A stretch of DNA of 64,000 nt from Conyzicola nivalis_A (GTDB lineage Bacteria; Actinomycetota; Actinomycetes; Actinomycetales; Microbacteriaceae). The stretch covers positions 434,001 to 498,000 of the forward strand of contig NZ_JBEPSJ010000002.1 in the NCBI RefSeq assembly GCF_040548875.1, given 5' to 3'. The position numbers and the translations under genes were made by a program. Of this stretch, positions 50,494 to 59,259 are shown one piece after another (within the stretch, counting starts at the first letter, position 1; the number at the start of each line of letters is the position of its first letter). The notes beneath the pieces were generated by a model, which had not been told where the DNA came from, did not search any database, and saw only the letters and a program-made list of their open reading frames with translations.

Positions 50494-51666
50494 CTACGAG
50501 ACTCCGAGCTGCCCGGAGAGCACCATGACGGCCGCGCCGCGCATGACGATGTCCTCTCCGAGGGTTGTCATCCGCAACGACAGATCGCCGTGGAACTCGG
50601 CCATCGTCCGCGCGCGGAGTGTCTCGATGACCGCTTCGGCGAGCGGTCCATCAAGCAGTTCGGTCGGGCCGCTCAGTACGACCTCGGCGAGGTCGAGCGC
50701 ACCGACCACGGGGGCGAGGGCGATGCCGAGGCGTTGCCCCGCTTCCCGAAGAATCGTGTTCTTCTGTTCGGATGATTCGGCCGACGCGATCGCCGCGTCG
50801 AGCCTCGGCGTAGCCAGCCAGGTCTCGAGGCAGCCGTGCTTTCCGCAGACGCAGGCAGCTCCCCCGTCGGTGCCGACCACGACATGACCGATCTCGCCGG
50901 CCGCCGAGCGCCCGCCGAAGAACGGGGAGCCGTCGAGCAGCAGGCCCGCGCCCACACCGTGACCGACCTTGATGAGGATCATGTCGCTGTCCGCCCCGCC
51001 GAAGCTGTGCTCGGCGAGCGCCGCCGCGTTGGCGTCGTTGATCACGAGAACGGGCAGACCGAACTGCTCGGCGAGGGTCGCCTGCAGCGGCTCGCCCGTC
51101 CAGCCGAGGTTCGGCGCCGTGAGCACCACCCCATCGCGGTCGACGATGCCGGGCGACCCGACGCCGACGCCGAGTATCGGAAGGGTGGCCGCCGAGACGA
51201 GCGACTGCACCAGGGCGGCGACCTTTGCCGTGGCATCCGCCCCCCTGCTCGACTCGAGCGGTACCTCGACGCGGGAGATCACGCGGCCGCGGAGGTCGAG
51301 CACCGCCCCCCGGAAGATCGCGTACTCGCTGAGGTCGATGCCGATGATCTGGAAGGCGAGGGCGTTCAGCTCGAGCAGCGTGGCCGGCTTGCCGGGGCGG
51401 GCGTCTTCGCGCTGACCCATCTCCACGACGAGGCCCTCGACGATCAGCTCGGCGACGAGGTCGGAGACCGTGACGCGGGTGAGACCGGTCTCGCGGGCGA
51501 TGTCGGCGCGGCTCTGCTGGCCGGCGCGGTAGAGCGTCTGGAGCACGAGCGAGCGGTTGTGACCGCGGGCGTGCTCGGGGAGGACCTTGCTGCTCGGACG
51601 CAGGGCGCGACCGCTCGGGAAACCGTGCGTGCGTGCTACCGCGAACGGCGACTTCTGCGTCGTCAT
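50494..51666 (-). CDS. ROK-family transcriptional repressor of the amino-sugar operon
   Basis: 390 residues: winged helix at about 40-95 (SRADIARETGLTRVTVSDLVAEL) and a ROK domain with the complete zinc motif CVCGKHGCLE and GEIGHVVVG. NagC-like; the effector is probably GlcNAc or its 6-phosphate. It heads the operon that runs to nagB. A 20-bp palindrome lies 42 bp upstream of the ATG at 51666 and is the best candidate operator. Confidence 0.88.
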   Translation of the reverse strand: MTTQKSPFAVARTHGFPSGRALRPSSKVLPEHARGHNRSLVLQTLYRAGQQSRADIARETGLTRVTVSDLVAELIVEGLVVEMGQREDARPGKPATLLELNALAFQIIGIDLSEYAIFRGAVLDLRGRVISRVEVPLESSRGADATAKVAALVQSLVSAATLPILGVGVGSPGIVDRDGVVLTAPNLGWTGEPLQATLAEQFGLPVLVINDANAAALAEHSFGGADSDMILIKVGHGVGAGLLLDGSPFFGGRSAAGEIGHVVVGTDGGAACVCGKHGCLETWLATPRLDAAIASAESSEQKNTILREAGQRLGIALAPVVGALDLAEVVLSGPTELLDGPLAEAVIETLRARTMAEFHGDLSLRMTTLGEDIVMRGAAVMVLSGQLGVS

Positions 51667-51707
51667 CTGTTCGTCACGTCTCCTTTGCCGAATGATTGAT
51701 TGTTAGT

Positions 51708-51727
51708 GAACCTTACGAACTAGGTTC
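51708..51727. promoter_or_regulatory. Candidate ROK operator for the amino-sugar operon
   Basis: GAACCTTACGAACTAGGTTC: perfect six-base arms (GAACCT/AGGTTC) with an eight-base spacer, in an AT-richer leader (51690-51775) that also holds two GTTAG elements. Position upstream of the ROK gene fits autoregulation and operon control. Confidence 0.5.
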
Positions 51728-51818
51728 GCGCAACACTTTTCGACAAATTCGTTAGGACTATTTACAAATGTGTTACACGCGGAAACCGCGCAGAATTGTG
51801 AGCCGCTTTCGGCACGAC

Positions 51819-51907
51819 GAGCCGCTTCCGGCGAAGAGCCGACCCATGCGACGAGTTCCGGGCGGATGAGCCCCGCCGCGGCGGAGTCATCTGACCGGAA
51901 GCGGCTC
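51819..51907. repeat. 89-bp palindromic element, GAGCCG family, copy 2
   Basis: Perfect ends GAGCCGCTTCCGG and CCGGAAGCGGCTC. Homologous to 36709-36797 and of identical length. An additional half-copy GAGCCGCTTTCGG precedes it at 51800. The rest of the 346-bp gap holds only the operator above and the hairpin below. Confidence 0.62.
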
Positions 51908-51940
51908 GCGTGCCGCGGGCCGTGTTGCCCTTAACGGGAC

Positions 51941-51990
51941 CCGCCCCGGCGGGTGGTGCGCACTGGGAAGCGCTCCAACCGCCGGGGCGG
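51941..51990 (-). terminator. Hairpin after the subtilase gene
   Basis: CCGCCCCGGCGG and CCGCCGGGGCGG pair over 12 bases with an inner GCGC/GCGC helix, 23 bp past the subtilase stop. No U-tract; terminator inferred from position. Confidence 0.5.
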
Positions 51991-52012
51991 GGGTCTGTTC
52001 GCTCGCGCGCCC

Positions 52013-55000
52013 CTAGAAGACGACCCAGACTACGGCCGAGGAACTGCGCGAACCGGTGACGGAGTCGCCGCCGCCGTAGCTCGCCTTCACCGTGTAGACG
52101 CCCGCCGTGAGCTTCGGCAGCGTGTAGCTCACCCTGCCGTCGCTGTCTGCGGTGAGCGGCACCTCGACGGACTTGCCGTTGACGCTCACCGACACCGTGC
52201 CGACGAGCGGCTCGGGCGAGGCGCTCTTCACGGTGACGGTGGCCTTGACCTGCTGCCAGCTGAACGCGATGTGGCGGTTCAGCGAGAGGGTCGTCGTCGA
52301 GGCGAACGGCACGGCGACGCCGGCGCTCGAGGCCGTGGCGGGCGGGAGGCCCTCCGCGGTCGCGGTCACCACGACGGTGAGCACCTTGCCCTGGTCGGCC
52401 GCCTTGACGGTGTACCTGGCCTTCGTGGCGCCGGCGATGTCGACTCCGTCGGCCTGCCACTGGAAAGCGAACGCGAGGCCCTCCGTGTCCCACTCGCCGG
52501 GTGTGGCCGTGAGCTTCTTGCCGGGCTCGGGGGTTCCGCTGATCGTCGGCGGGCTCAGGTTGACCGGGGCGTCGGGCGCCGGCGCCTCGCCCGTGGCCAC
52601 CTGGACGGCGGTCGTGACCCCTGTCTCGCCGTAGGTGACGAGTCCGAGGTAGGTGGACTGCGGCGCCAGGTCGGCCCACGAGGCGGTGTAGGTGGCCGGC
52701 ACCCCCTGCACGCCCGGCAGAACCGGCGGGGTGAGGGTGAGCGGGCTGCCTCCCGGCAGCACACTCGTCACCGTGGCATCCCACGCCGTCGACGGGTTAG
52801 CGGCGAACACGTCGACGATGACCCGGTAGGTCGCCGCCTCGGGTGCCACTATGTCGACGCGCTCGTCGGCGGAGCCGGTGGCCGACTGCCAGCCGACGAC
52901 GGGCTCCCCCGCCGCGTTCAGCCGGTACACGATGAGATCGAGATCGGCGAGGTCGTCGACCGCGTCGAGGTCGAAGCGCGCGAACTCGGCGCCCTCCGGC
53001 ACCGCGATCTCGTAGACCGCCTGGTCGCCGCGCACGCCGGAGCCGGAGTGCACGGCCTCGGTACCGGTCGGGTCGGGCAGCAGCGCCCCCAGGCTGAGGC
53101 CGGTGGTCGCGAGCGGGATATCGCCGGTGCCGCCGGGGGTGACGGTGACGTCGACGGACCCGGTGACTCCCGTGCCCTCGACGTCGGACGGCGCGACGAG
53201 CGTCGCGGGCCGCACGGCGATCGGGCTGCGCACCGTCGTGTCACCCGAGGTCCAGACGAGCGAGCCCGACGTGAACACGTCGAGCGGCGCGTCCGTTCTC
53301 GACAGCGTCACCGTGAACTTCTTCTTCTCGCCGGCGGCCCCGAAGCTGAGCACGGCCGGTTCGACGGTCGCGGTGATCCCGGCGAGTCCCTCGATCGACG
53401 CCGTGAACTCGCCGGCCTGCGTCGAGGTGACCTCCCTGGTGATCGTCTCGGGCGCCGTGAGGGTTCCGATCGCGATCGACGCGAGGTTGAGATTGCTCGG
53501 ATCGACGGGTTCCACGCCGAAGTCGTAGCCGATCGCCTGCAGGTAGGCGGCCCAGTCGGCTGGACCGTTGAGGTACAGCAGGCCCGGCTCGAAGTACTTC
53601 GTCGGGTCGACGTGACCGGCGCCCTGCGCGAACGGGTCGGTGATGGTCGCACCCTCGCCGTCGACCGTGTTGTAGGCCGTCGTCATCATGGCCGACTTGA
53701 TCTCGGCCGGGGTCGCGTTCGGGCGCTCACCGAGGTACAGCGCCGCCGCTCCCGCGATGTGCGGACTCGACATCGACGTTCCGCTGAGGAACTCGAACGT
53801 GGGGGTCTCGCCCTCGCGGTTCGGTCCAGCGGCGAGGATCGCGACGCCGGGCGCCGTGATGTCCGGCTTGAGGATGTCGCTGCCGTCGGCGAGCACCGGG
53901 CCGCGCGACGAGAAGCCGGCGAGCGCCGGTGTCGGCGGCTCGTAGCTGGTCCAGTTGCCGTCGGTGAGCGTCACCGTGGCGCCGGGGGTCGCCGCGTAGG
54001 CGACGATCGGGGCGCGGAATCGGGCGTCGACGTGCACCGTGGGGATCGAGTGCGCGTCGGGGTCGATCGAACTCGGTGTGGCGTTCGTCAGCACCATGCC
54101 GATGCCGCCGACACGGGCGACCTCCGCCGACTTCGCGGTGCGGTCGACGACGCCGCGGTCGCAGACGACGAGCGTCGGCGTGGCGGGCATCAGCGCGGGG
54201 TCGAGGCTGCCCGGTGCGCACAGGTTGGCCTGCGCCCCCGCGGCTCCCGCGGCGGCGACAGCCGTGGAGTTCACGAGGCCTCCGGTGACGGGGTCGGTCA
54301 CGGTGATGGTCGAGCCGACGAAGGCCTGTCCGTCGCCGAGGGTCACGGTTCCGTAGTAGCTGGGGATGGTGCTCGCGGCCACCGTGGTGATCCAGGGCGA
54401 CGCGTTGTCGAGGGTGGATGAACCGGGGCCCGAGTTTCCGGCGCTGGCCGCGACGAAGATGCCGGCCGCCGCCGCGCCGAGGAAGGCGTCGTCGGTGGGC
54501 GAGTAGGTGGTCTCGGCCGCGCCGCCGCCGATGGAGAAGTTGAGCACGTCGACGCCGTCGAGCACAGCCTGGTTGATCGCGGCGAGCATGTCGGTCGTGG
54601 TGCAGCCGTCGTCGGTGGTGACGCCGGCGTCCGGTCCCGACCAGCACACCTTGTAGGCCGCGATCTTCGCGGCGGGGGCGACGCCGGAGACGACACCGAA
54701 GTCGCGTCCGAGAACGTCGGCCTCCGTGCCGAAGTTGCCCACCGCGGTGCTGCCGGTGTGCGAGCCGTGGCCGTCGCCGTCACGCGGGGAGACGAACTCG
54801 CCCGTGCCGGTCGACGCGTCGCCGAGGTTCGCCTCGCCGAAGCCCTTCACGAAGTAGCGCGCCCCGACGATCTTGGTGCTGCAGTCGTCGACGCCGAACT
54901 GCACACCGGTCTGGCAGGTGCCGGTGAACGTGTCGCCGTCGCCCTTCACATAGGCGATGGTGTCTGCGTCGGTGAGGTAGGGCTCCGCGCCGGCCGTCGT

Positions 55001-55633
55001 GCCGAGCGGTTCTCCGGCGAAGGCGGGGTTCTCCGGCGCGATGCCGGTGTCGAGGATGCCGACGACGACGCCGGCTCCGGCCTCCTCCGGCCCGCCGACC
55101 GACGACCACACGCCCGTCTCGCCCGAGAGACCGAGGAAGTCGGTCGAGGGCGTCGCGGTGATGTGCTTGAGCTCGTCCGGGGTGATCGCGACCACGTCGC
55201 GGCTCGAGGCGAGCTTCGCCGCCTGCTCGCCGCTGAGGTTCGCACTGAAGCCGTTCAGCGCCATCGTGTACGACACGTCGATGTCGGCGCCGACCGAGGC
55301 CGCGACATCCTGCTGCTTCGACGCGAGGTAGTCGCTGTAGCTCTGCGCCGGGGCCTTGCGTGCGTTGAGCTGGTCGCCCGTGTCGGGGGTCGTCGCCGGG
55401 TAGCCGGTGATCCCGCCGTCGTAGGTGGCCACCGCGCTGTCGGCGAGGGTGACGATGTAGCGCCCCGGATCGAAGCTGGTCTGTCCCGACCCTCCCGGGG
55501 CGACGGGAGCCGCGCTGGCTGCCGACGCCGAGCCGACGGCCACGGCCGTGGCGAGCAGCCCGGCGGTGGCGATCGTGGCGAGAATTCTGCGGACGGGAGA
55601 ATAGGCCGATGGGCCGCCGGACGGTTTGCTCAC
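52013..55633 (-). CDS. Large secreted subtilisin-like serine protease (S8) with PA, Fn3-like and Ig-like domains
   Basis: 1206 residues from the GTG at 55633 (AAGGAA upstream). Signal peptide about 1-42; inhibitor I9-like propeptide about 55-155 (GRYIVTLADSAVA); catalytic domain about 180-640 with Asp195 (VVGILDTG), His289 (DGHGSH), oxyanion Asn400 (AGNSGPG) and Ser620 (SGTSMSSPH). A protease-associated insert sits at about 430-560. C-terminal domains include an Fn3-like segment (about 700-830), pre-peptidase-C-like and Ig-like repeats ending TGSRSSSAVVWVVF. No LPxTG signal, so it is released or loosely held. It degrades extracellular protein. Stands alone, divergent from the flavin module. 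Confidence 0.9.
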   Translation of the reverse strand: MSKPSGGPSAYSPVRRILATIATAGLLATAVAVGSASAASAAPVAPGGSGQTSFDPGRYIVTLADSAVATYDGGITGYPATTPDTGDQLNARKAPAQSYSDYLASKQQDVAASVGADIDVSYTMALNGFSANLSGEQAAKLASSRDVVAITPDELKHITATPSTDFLGLSGETGVWSSVGGPEEAGAGVVVGILDTGIAPENPAFAGEPLGTTAGAEPYLTDADTIAYVKGDGDTFTGTCQTGVQFGVDDCSTKIVGARYFVKGFGEANLGDASTGTGEFVSPRDGDGHGSHTGSTAVGNFGTEADVLGRDFGVVSGVAPAAKIAAYKVCWSGPDAGVTTDDGCTTTDMLAAINQAVLDGVDVLNFSIGGGAAETTYSPTDDAFLGAAAAGIFVAASAGNSGPGSSTLDNASPWITTVAASTIPSYYGTVTLGDGQAFVGSTITVTDPVTGGLVNSTAVAAAGAAGAQANLCAPGSLDPALMPATPTLVVCDRGVVDRTAKSAEVARVGGIGMVLTNATPSSIDPDAHSIPTVHVDARFRAPIVAYAATPGATVTLTDGNWTSYEPPTPALAGFSSRGPVLADGSDILKPDITAPGVAILAAGPNREGETPTFEFLSGTSMSSPHIAGAAALYLGERPNATPAEIKSAMMTTAYNTVDGEGATITDPFAQGAGHVDPTKYFEPGLLYLNGPADWAAYLQAIGYDFGVEPVDPSNLNLASIAIGTLTAPETITREVTSTQAGEFTASIEGLAGITATVEPAVLSFGAAGEKKKFTVTLSRTDAPLDVFTSGSLVWTSGDTTVRSPIAVRPATLVAPSDVEGTGVTGSVDVTVTPGGTGDIPLATTGLSLGALLPDPTGTEAVHSGSGVRGDQAVYEIAVPEGAEFARFDLDAVDDLADLDLIVYRLNAAGEPVVGWQSATGSADERVDIVAPEAATYRVIVDVFAANPSTAWDATVTSVLPGGSPLTLTPPVLPGVQGVPATYTASWADLAPQSTYLGLVTYGETGVTTAVQVATGEAPAPDAPVNLSPPTISGTPEPGKKLTATPGEWDTEGLAFAFQWQADGVDIAGATKARYTVKAADQGKVLTVVVTATAEGLPPATASSAGVAVPFASTTTLSLNRHIAFSWQQVKATVTVKSASPEPLVGTVSVSVNGKSVEVPLTADSDGRVSYTLPKLTAGVYTVKASYGGGDSVTGSRSSSAVVWVVF

Positions 55634-55865
55634 AGGTGAGTTCCTTCTTTTTTCAAGAGTGGACACATATGAGGCAGTCGGGCCTGCGCACTCGCTCACC
55701 CTAACCCGGGAACCGCCCCCCGAACAGGGGTGGAGCGAGAACTTTGTGTTTCCATCACCTGTAAATGCGCTGGCTGTTCGACTCTCGTATAGCGAACTGC
55801 CGAACTCGCGTTGGATACTTCAAGCGACAACTGATTCGCCTGTCACCGATCCGGAAAGCGACACC

Positions 55866-56327
55866 ATGAAGACGCAACACGCAAAGTACCCGCTCGCCAT
55901 CCTCACCGGGCTGACAATCGTCGGGGCTCTCGCCGGTTGCGCGACAGACGCGGCCGGTGGCGGAACGACGCCGAGCAGCCCGAGCACCGACAGCGGCACC
56001 GAGACCGGCACCGACGAGGCCGCGACCGGCAGCTACACCGACGGCGAGTACACCGAGAGCGCCGACTACCAGTCGCCGAACGGCACCGAGGAGGTCACCG
56101 TCACGGTGTCCCTCGCCGACGGAGTCATCACCGCCGTCGAGGTCGTGGGCGACGGCGACAACCCGAACTCGAAGCGTTATCAGGGCGAGTTCGCCGACGG
56201 TATCGGCGACGTCGTCGTCGGCAAGAACATCGACGAGATCTCCGTCGACAAGGTCGCCGGCTCGTCGCTCACGAGCGCCGGCTTCAACGACGCGATCGAC
56301 GCGATCAAGGCCGACGCTGCCAGCTAG
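55866..56327 (+). CDS. FMN-binding domain lipoprotein (ApbE target)
   Basis: 153 residues. Lipobox ALAGC (Cys25), a Thr/Ser-rich linker to about residue 55, then one FMN_bind domain (Y-T-D-G-E-Y to the end). These proteins carry FMN covalently on the outer membrane face after modification by ApbE. The flavinylation motif normally reads S-G-A-T-x-T-S; here it is A-G-S-S-L-T-S (131-137), placing Ser134 where the modified Thr should be. CGGAAAG precedes the ATG. Overlaps the ApbE reading frame by 11 bp. Confidence 0.88.
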   Translation: MKTQHAKYPLAILTGLTIVGALAGCATDAAGGGTTPSSPSTDSGTETGTDEAATGSYTDGEYTESADYQSPNGTEEVTVTVSLADGVITAVEVVGDGDNPNSKRYQGEFADGIGDVVVGKNIDEISVDKVAGSSLTSAGFNDAIDAIKADAAS

Positions 56328-57177
56328 CCACCGCTTCGACGCCATCGGAACGGCGTGGCAGATCGACACCGTCGAGCCGCTGCCGTCCGATGTGCGCGAG
56401 GCCATCGCCGCCCGCGTCGAGGCTTTCGACCGCACCTACTCGCGCTTCCGCGACGACTCGCTCGTCACGCGCATCGCGAGCACCGCAGGCACCTTCGCCT
56501 TTCCCGACGACGCCGCCGAGCTCTTCGAGCTGTATCGACGGCTGTACGAGGCGACGGATGGCGCGGTGACACCCCTCGTCGGGCGCACTCTCGAGAGCCT
56601 GGGGTACGACCGCGGTTACAGTCTGCAGCGGTCGGCGGTGACCGCGCCGGTGCCCCGCTGGGAGGACTCGCTCGCCTGGGACGGCCACGAGCTGCAGACC
56701 GTGCGCCCCCTCGTGCTCGATGTCGGAGCGGCCGGGAAGGGCTACCTCGTCGACATCGTCGGCCGGCTGCTCGACGCGGCGGGCATCGACACGTTCGTGA
56801 TCGACGCGAGCGGCGACATCCTGCACCGCGGCGGCACGGCCATCCGCGTGGGTCTCGAGCACCCGCTCGACGCGACCCGCGCGATCGGGGTTGTCGGCCT
56901 CGCGGGCGCGTCCCTCTGCGCGTCGGCGTCGAACCGCCGCGCGTGGGGAGACGGCCTGCACCACATCATCGACCCGACGACCGGGCTCCCCACCGAGCGG
57001 GTCGTCGCCGCGTGGGCCATCGCCCCGACCGCCCTCGTCGCCGACGGACTCGCCACCGCGCTGTTCCTGGCGGAGCCGGCGAGGCTCGCCGAGTTCTTCG
57101 AGTTCGACTTCGTACGCATGTTCTCGGACGGGCGCGTGGAGCGCTCGGCCCACCTGAATGGAGAGTTGTTCGTATGA
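56317..57177 (+). CDS. apbE: FAD:protein FMN transferase (ApbE)
   Basis: 286 residues if read from CTG 56317. The conserved ApbE start F-D-A-I-G-T-A-W comes just after the stop of the FMN-binding gene, and in this frame no ATG, GTG or TTG occurs between 55957 and that motif, so a CTG start (AAGG seven bases upstream) or translational coupling is needed. Mg/FAD motifs D-V-G-A-A-G-K-G-Y, I-D-A-S-G-D-I, H-H-I-I-D-P-T-T-G and V-A-D-G-L-A-T-A-L-F are all present. It transfers FMN from FAD to the upstream lipoprotein. Stop overlaps the next ATG. Confidence 0.88.
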   Translation: MPASHRFDAIGTAWQIDTVEPLPSDVREAIAARVEAFDRTYSRFRDDSLVTRIASTAGTFAFPDDAAELFELYRRLYEATDGAVTPLVGRTLESLGYDRGYSLQRSAVTAPVPRWEDSLAWDGHELQTVRPLVLDVGAAGKGYLVDIVGRLLDAAGIDTFVIDASGDILHRGGTAIRVGLEHPLDATRAIGVVGLAGASLCASASNRRAWGDGLHHIIDPTTGLPTERVVAAWAIAPTALVADGLATALFLAEPARLAEFFEFDFVRMFSDGRVERSAHLNGELFV

Positions 57178-58679
57178 GACGCTGGCTGGATAGAGTCACG
57201 GGCTACGTGACCATGTACCGACTCGTGCTGCTCGCACTGGTGGCGGTCGCGGTGGTCGCGGTAGTGCTCTCGGCGCTCGGGCAGCTCGCGTTCCCTGTCG
57301 TCGACCTGCTGGCGATGCTCGCGGTCGCCGTGGTCACGAGCTTCGCCTCGAGCTGGCTGTTCGCGCTCGTGTTCCGCACCCGCCCGCACCCGGAGTCGTC
57401 GCTCATCACCGGGTTCCTTCTGTTCTTCCTCCTCTACCCGAGCTCCAGCGCGGCCGATCTCGGCAGCGTGGCCCTCGCGGCGACGATCGCGAACGCCTCG
57501 AAGTACCTCTTCGCGATCCGAGGGAGGCACATCTTCAACCCCGCCGCGATCGGCGCCCTCGTCGTGTCGCTGCTCGGCCTCAACTTCTCCGTGTGGTGGG
57601 TGGCGACGCCCTACCTGCTGCCGCTGACCGCCGTCGGCGCCTTCCTCGTGCTCTACCGCTCACGCCGCCTGCCGGTCGGGCTCACGTTCGTCGCGATCGC
57701 CGCGGCGATCGTGATGGTTCGCCTGATGTCGACCGGCACCGACTTCGGCGGCGCGCTGGCCACCACGTTCACGTCGTTCCCGCTCGTCTTCCTCGCCGGA
57801 TTCATGCTGAGCGAACCGCTGACCCTTCCGCCGCGTCTCTGGCAGCAGCTGGTCGTCGCCGCGGTGGTCGCGGTGCTGTTCGCTGTGCCGTTCACCATCG
57901 GCCCGGTGTTCTCGAGCCCGGAGCTGGCCCTGGTGGCCGGCAACCTCGTCGCCTTCGCGTTCGGCCAGCGCCGTGGCATCCGCCTCGCCTATCGCGGAAA
58001 ACGCGCGCTCACGCCCACATCGTGGGAGCTGTCGTTCGACCCCGTGAGACCGGTGCGCTTCCGGCCCGGGCAGTACCTGGAGTTGACGGTGCCGCACCGG
58101 GCAGACTTCCGCGGCAGCCGCCGGATCTTCAGCATCTCCTCGCCACCGACCACGGATGGCCCGCTGACGGTCACGCTGTCCGTTCCCGAGAAGCCGTCCA
58201 GTTTCAAGCGCGCGTTCCTGGCGCTCGAGCCGGGCGCCACGGTGCGCGCCACCAGCGTGGGCGGCGACTTCACCCTGCCGGCCGACGCGACGGTGCCCCT
58301 CGTGCTCGTCGCTGGCGGCATCGGCATCACGCCGTTCGCGAGCCAGTTGGCGCACGACCATGCCGCGGGAGTGCGCCGCGACGTCGTCGTGGTCTACGCC
58401 GTGCGCGACACCGCGGAGCTCGGCTACTCCGACCTGCTCGAGTCGTCGGGTGTGCGCGTCGTGCTCGTCAGCCCGGAACCGCCCCGGCCTATGCCCGCCG
58501 GCTGGACATGGGCCGGCAGCGGACGCATCACGGGCGACGTGCTGCGCGACGCGGTCCCCGACCTCGCCTCCCGGCGGGCATACGTGTCGGGCCCGCCGGG
58601 GCTCGTCGCCGACATGCGCGTCGCGCTGGCAGGGCTCGGTGTCAAGCGCGTCAAGGCCGACTACTTCAGCGGGTACTAG
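57174..58679 (+). CDS. Membrane oxidoreductase: NqrB/RnfD-like domain fused to ferredoxin-NAD(P) reductase domain
   Basis: 501 residues. About nine membrane spans (residues 12-275) with SLITGFLLFFLLYPS and RGRHIFNPAAIGAL, resembling NqrB/RnfD. The C-terminal cytosolic part (about 280-501) is an FNR-type module: FAD-binding RRIFSISSPP, NAD(P)-binding LVAGGIGITPFASQ and GPPGLVADMR, and the terminal D-Y-F-S-G-Y. It probably takes electrons from NAD(P)H and passes them across the membrane to the flavinylated lipoprotein. No S-G-A-T flavin site is visible in its membrane part. Coupled to apbE by ATGA. Confidence 0.87.
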   Translation: MRRWLDRVTGYVTMYRLVLLALVAVAVVAVVLSALGQLAFPVVDLLAMLAVAVVTSFASSWLFALVFRTRPHPESSLITGFLLFFLLYPSSSAADLGSVALAATIANASKYLFAIRGRHIFNPAAIGALVVSLLGLNFSVWWVATPYLLPLTAVGAFLVLYRSRRLPVGLTFVAIAAAIVMVRLMSTGTDFGGALATTFTSFPLVFLAGFMLSEPLTLPPRLWQQLVVAAVVAVLFAVPFTIGPVFSSPELALVAGNLVAFAFGQRRGIRLAYRGKRALTPTSWELSFDPVRPVRFRPGQYLELTVPHRADFRGSRRIFSISSPPTTDGPLTVTLSVPEKPSSFKRAFLALEPGATVRATSVGGDFTLPADATVPLVLVAGGIGITPFASQLAHDHAAGVRRDVVVVYAVRDTAELGYSDLLESSGVRVVLVSPEPPRPMPAGWTWAGSGRITGDVLRDAVPDLASRRAYVSGPPGLVADMRVALAGLGVKRVKADYFSGY

Positions 58680-58702
58680 CCGGGCCGAGGGCGCTGACGG
58701 AG

Positions 58703-58716
58703 CCCCCGTTCGGGGG
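58703..58716 (+). terminator. Short hairpin after the flavin module
   Basis: CCCCCGTTCGGGGG, five-base stem and tight loop, followed by TAGGTT, 23 bp after the oxidoreductase stop. Weak terminator candidate. Confidence 0.4.
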
Positions 58717-58764
58717 TAGGTTGGAGAGGCACTCAACTTAGTGCCCATTGAACTTAGGAGAATC

Positions 58765-59238
58765 TTGGCCACCTCACGTCCCACCATCGCCACCGCACTC
58801 GCCGGGTTCGCCCTCGTGGGACTTCTGCTCAGCGGATGCTCCGCGGGCGGATCCGACACCGCCTCGTCGGGCTCCTCGCCCGAACCGAAGTCCGAGTCGT
58901 CGAGCCAGACCACCGAGGAGGCCTGCACGGTGCTCAAGGACGGCGTCTCCGGCACCATGGAAGACCTGCAGGGCAGCCTGAGCGAGCTGCAGAGCGACCC
59001 CGCAGCGGCCTCGGCCGCCGTCGGCACGCTCGCCGCCGCATTCGAGGACACCGCCGCCGACGTGAAGAACACCGACGTGCGCGCCGTCGCCGACAGCGCC
59101 ACCGATGCGCTCAACGCGTTCGACATGCAGATCGCCGCCTACGCGGCCGACCCTGCGAGTGTCGACGCCACCGCCGTGCAGGACTCGGCGACCGCCGTTC
59201 AGGAGGCCATGACCAAGCTCGGGGCCACCTGCCCGTAG
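58765..59238 (+). CDS. Small lipoprotein of unknown function
   Basis: 157 residues from TTG 58765, which is four bases from AGGAG; a GTG at 58741 would add eight residues but lacks a ribosome site. Lipobox LLLSGC (Cys about 24) followed by a Ser-rich linker and an alpha-helical domain (about 45-157) rich in Ala, Asp and Glu, with one cysteine near each end (EEACTVLKDG, GATCP) that could form a disulphide. No family recognised. It may be a partner of the flavin module just upstream, but nothing in the sequence proves it. Confidence 0.7.
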   Translation: MATSRPTIATALAGFALVGLLLSGCSAGGSDTASSGSSPEPKSESSSQTTEEACTVLKDGVSGTMEDLQGSLSELQSDPAAASAAVGTLAAAFEDTAADVKNTDVRAVADSATDALNAFDMQIAAYAADPASVDATAVQDSATAVQEAMTKLGATCP

Positions 59239-59259
59239 TCCGGTTCAGAACCTGAGGAC

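Noticed and set aside
51953..54421. 822-codon plus-strand frame opposite the subtilase
   Set aside because: Low-complexity Arg/Gly/Ala translation; the subtilase on the other strand has all catalytic residues.
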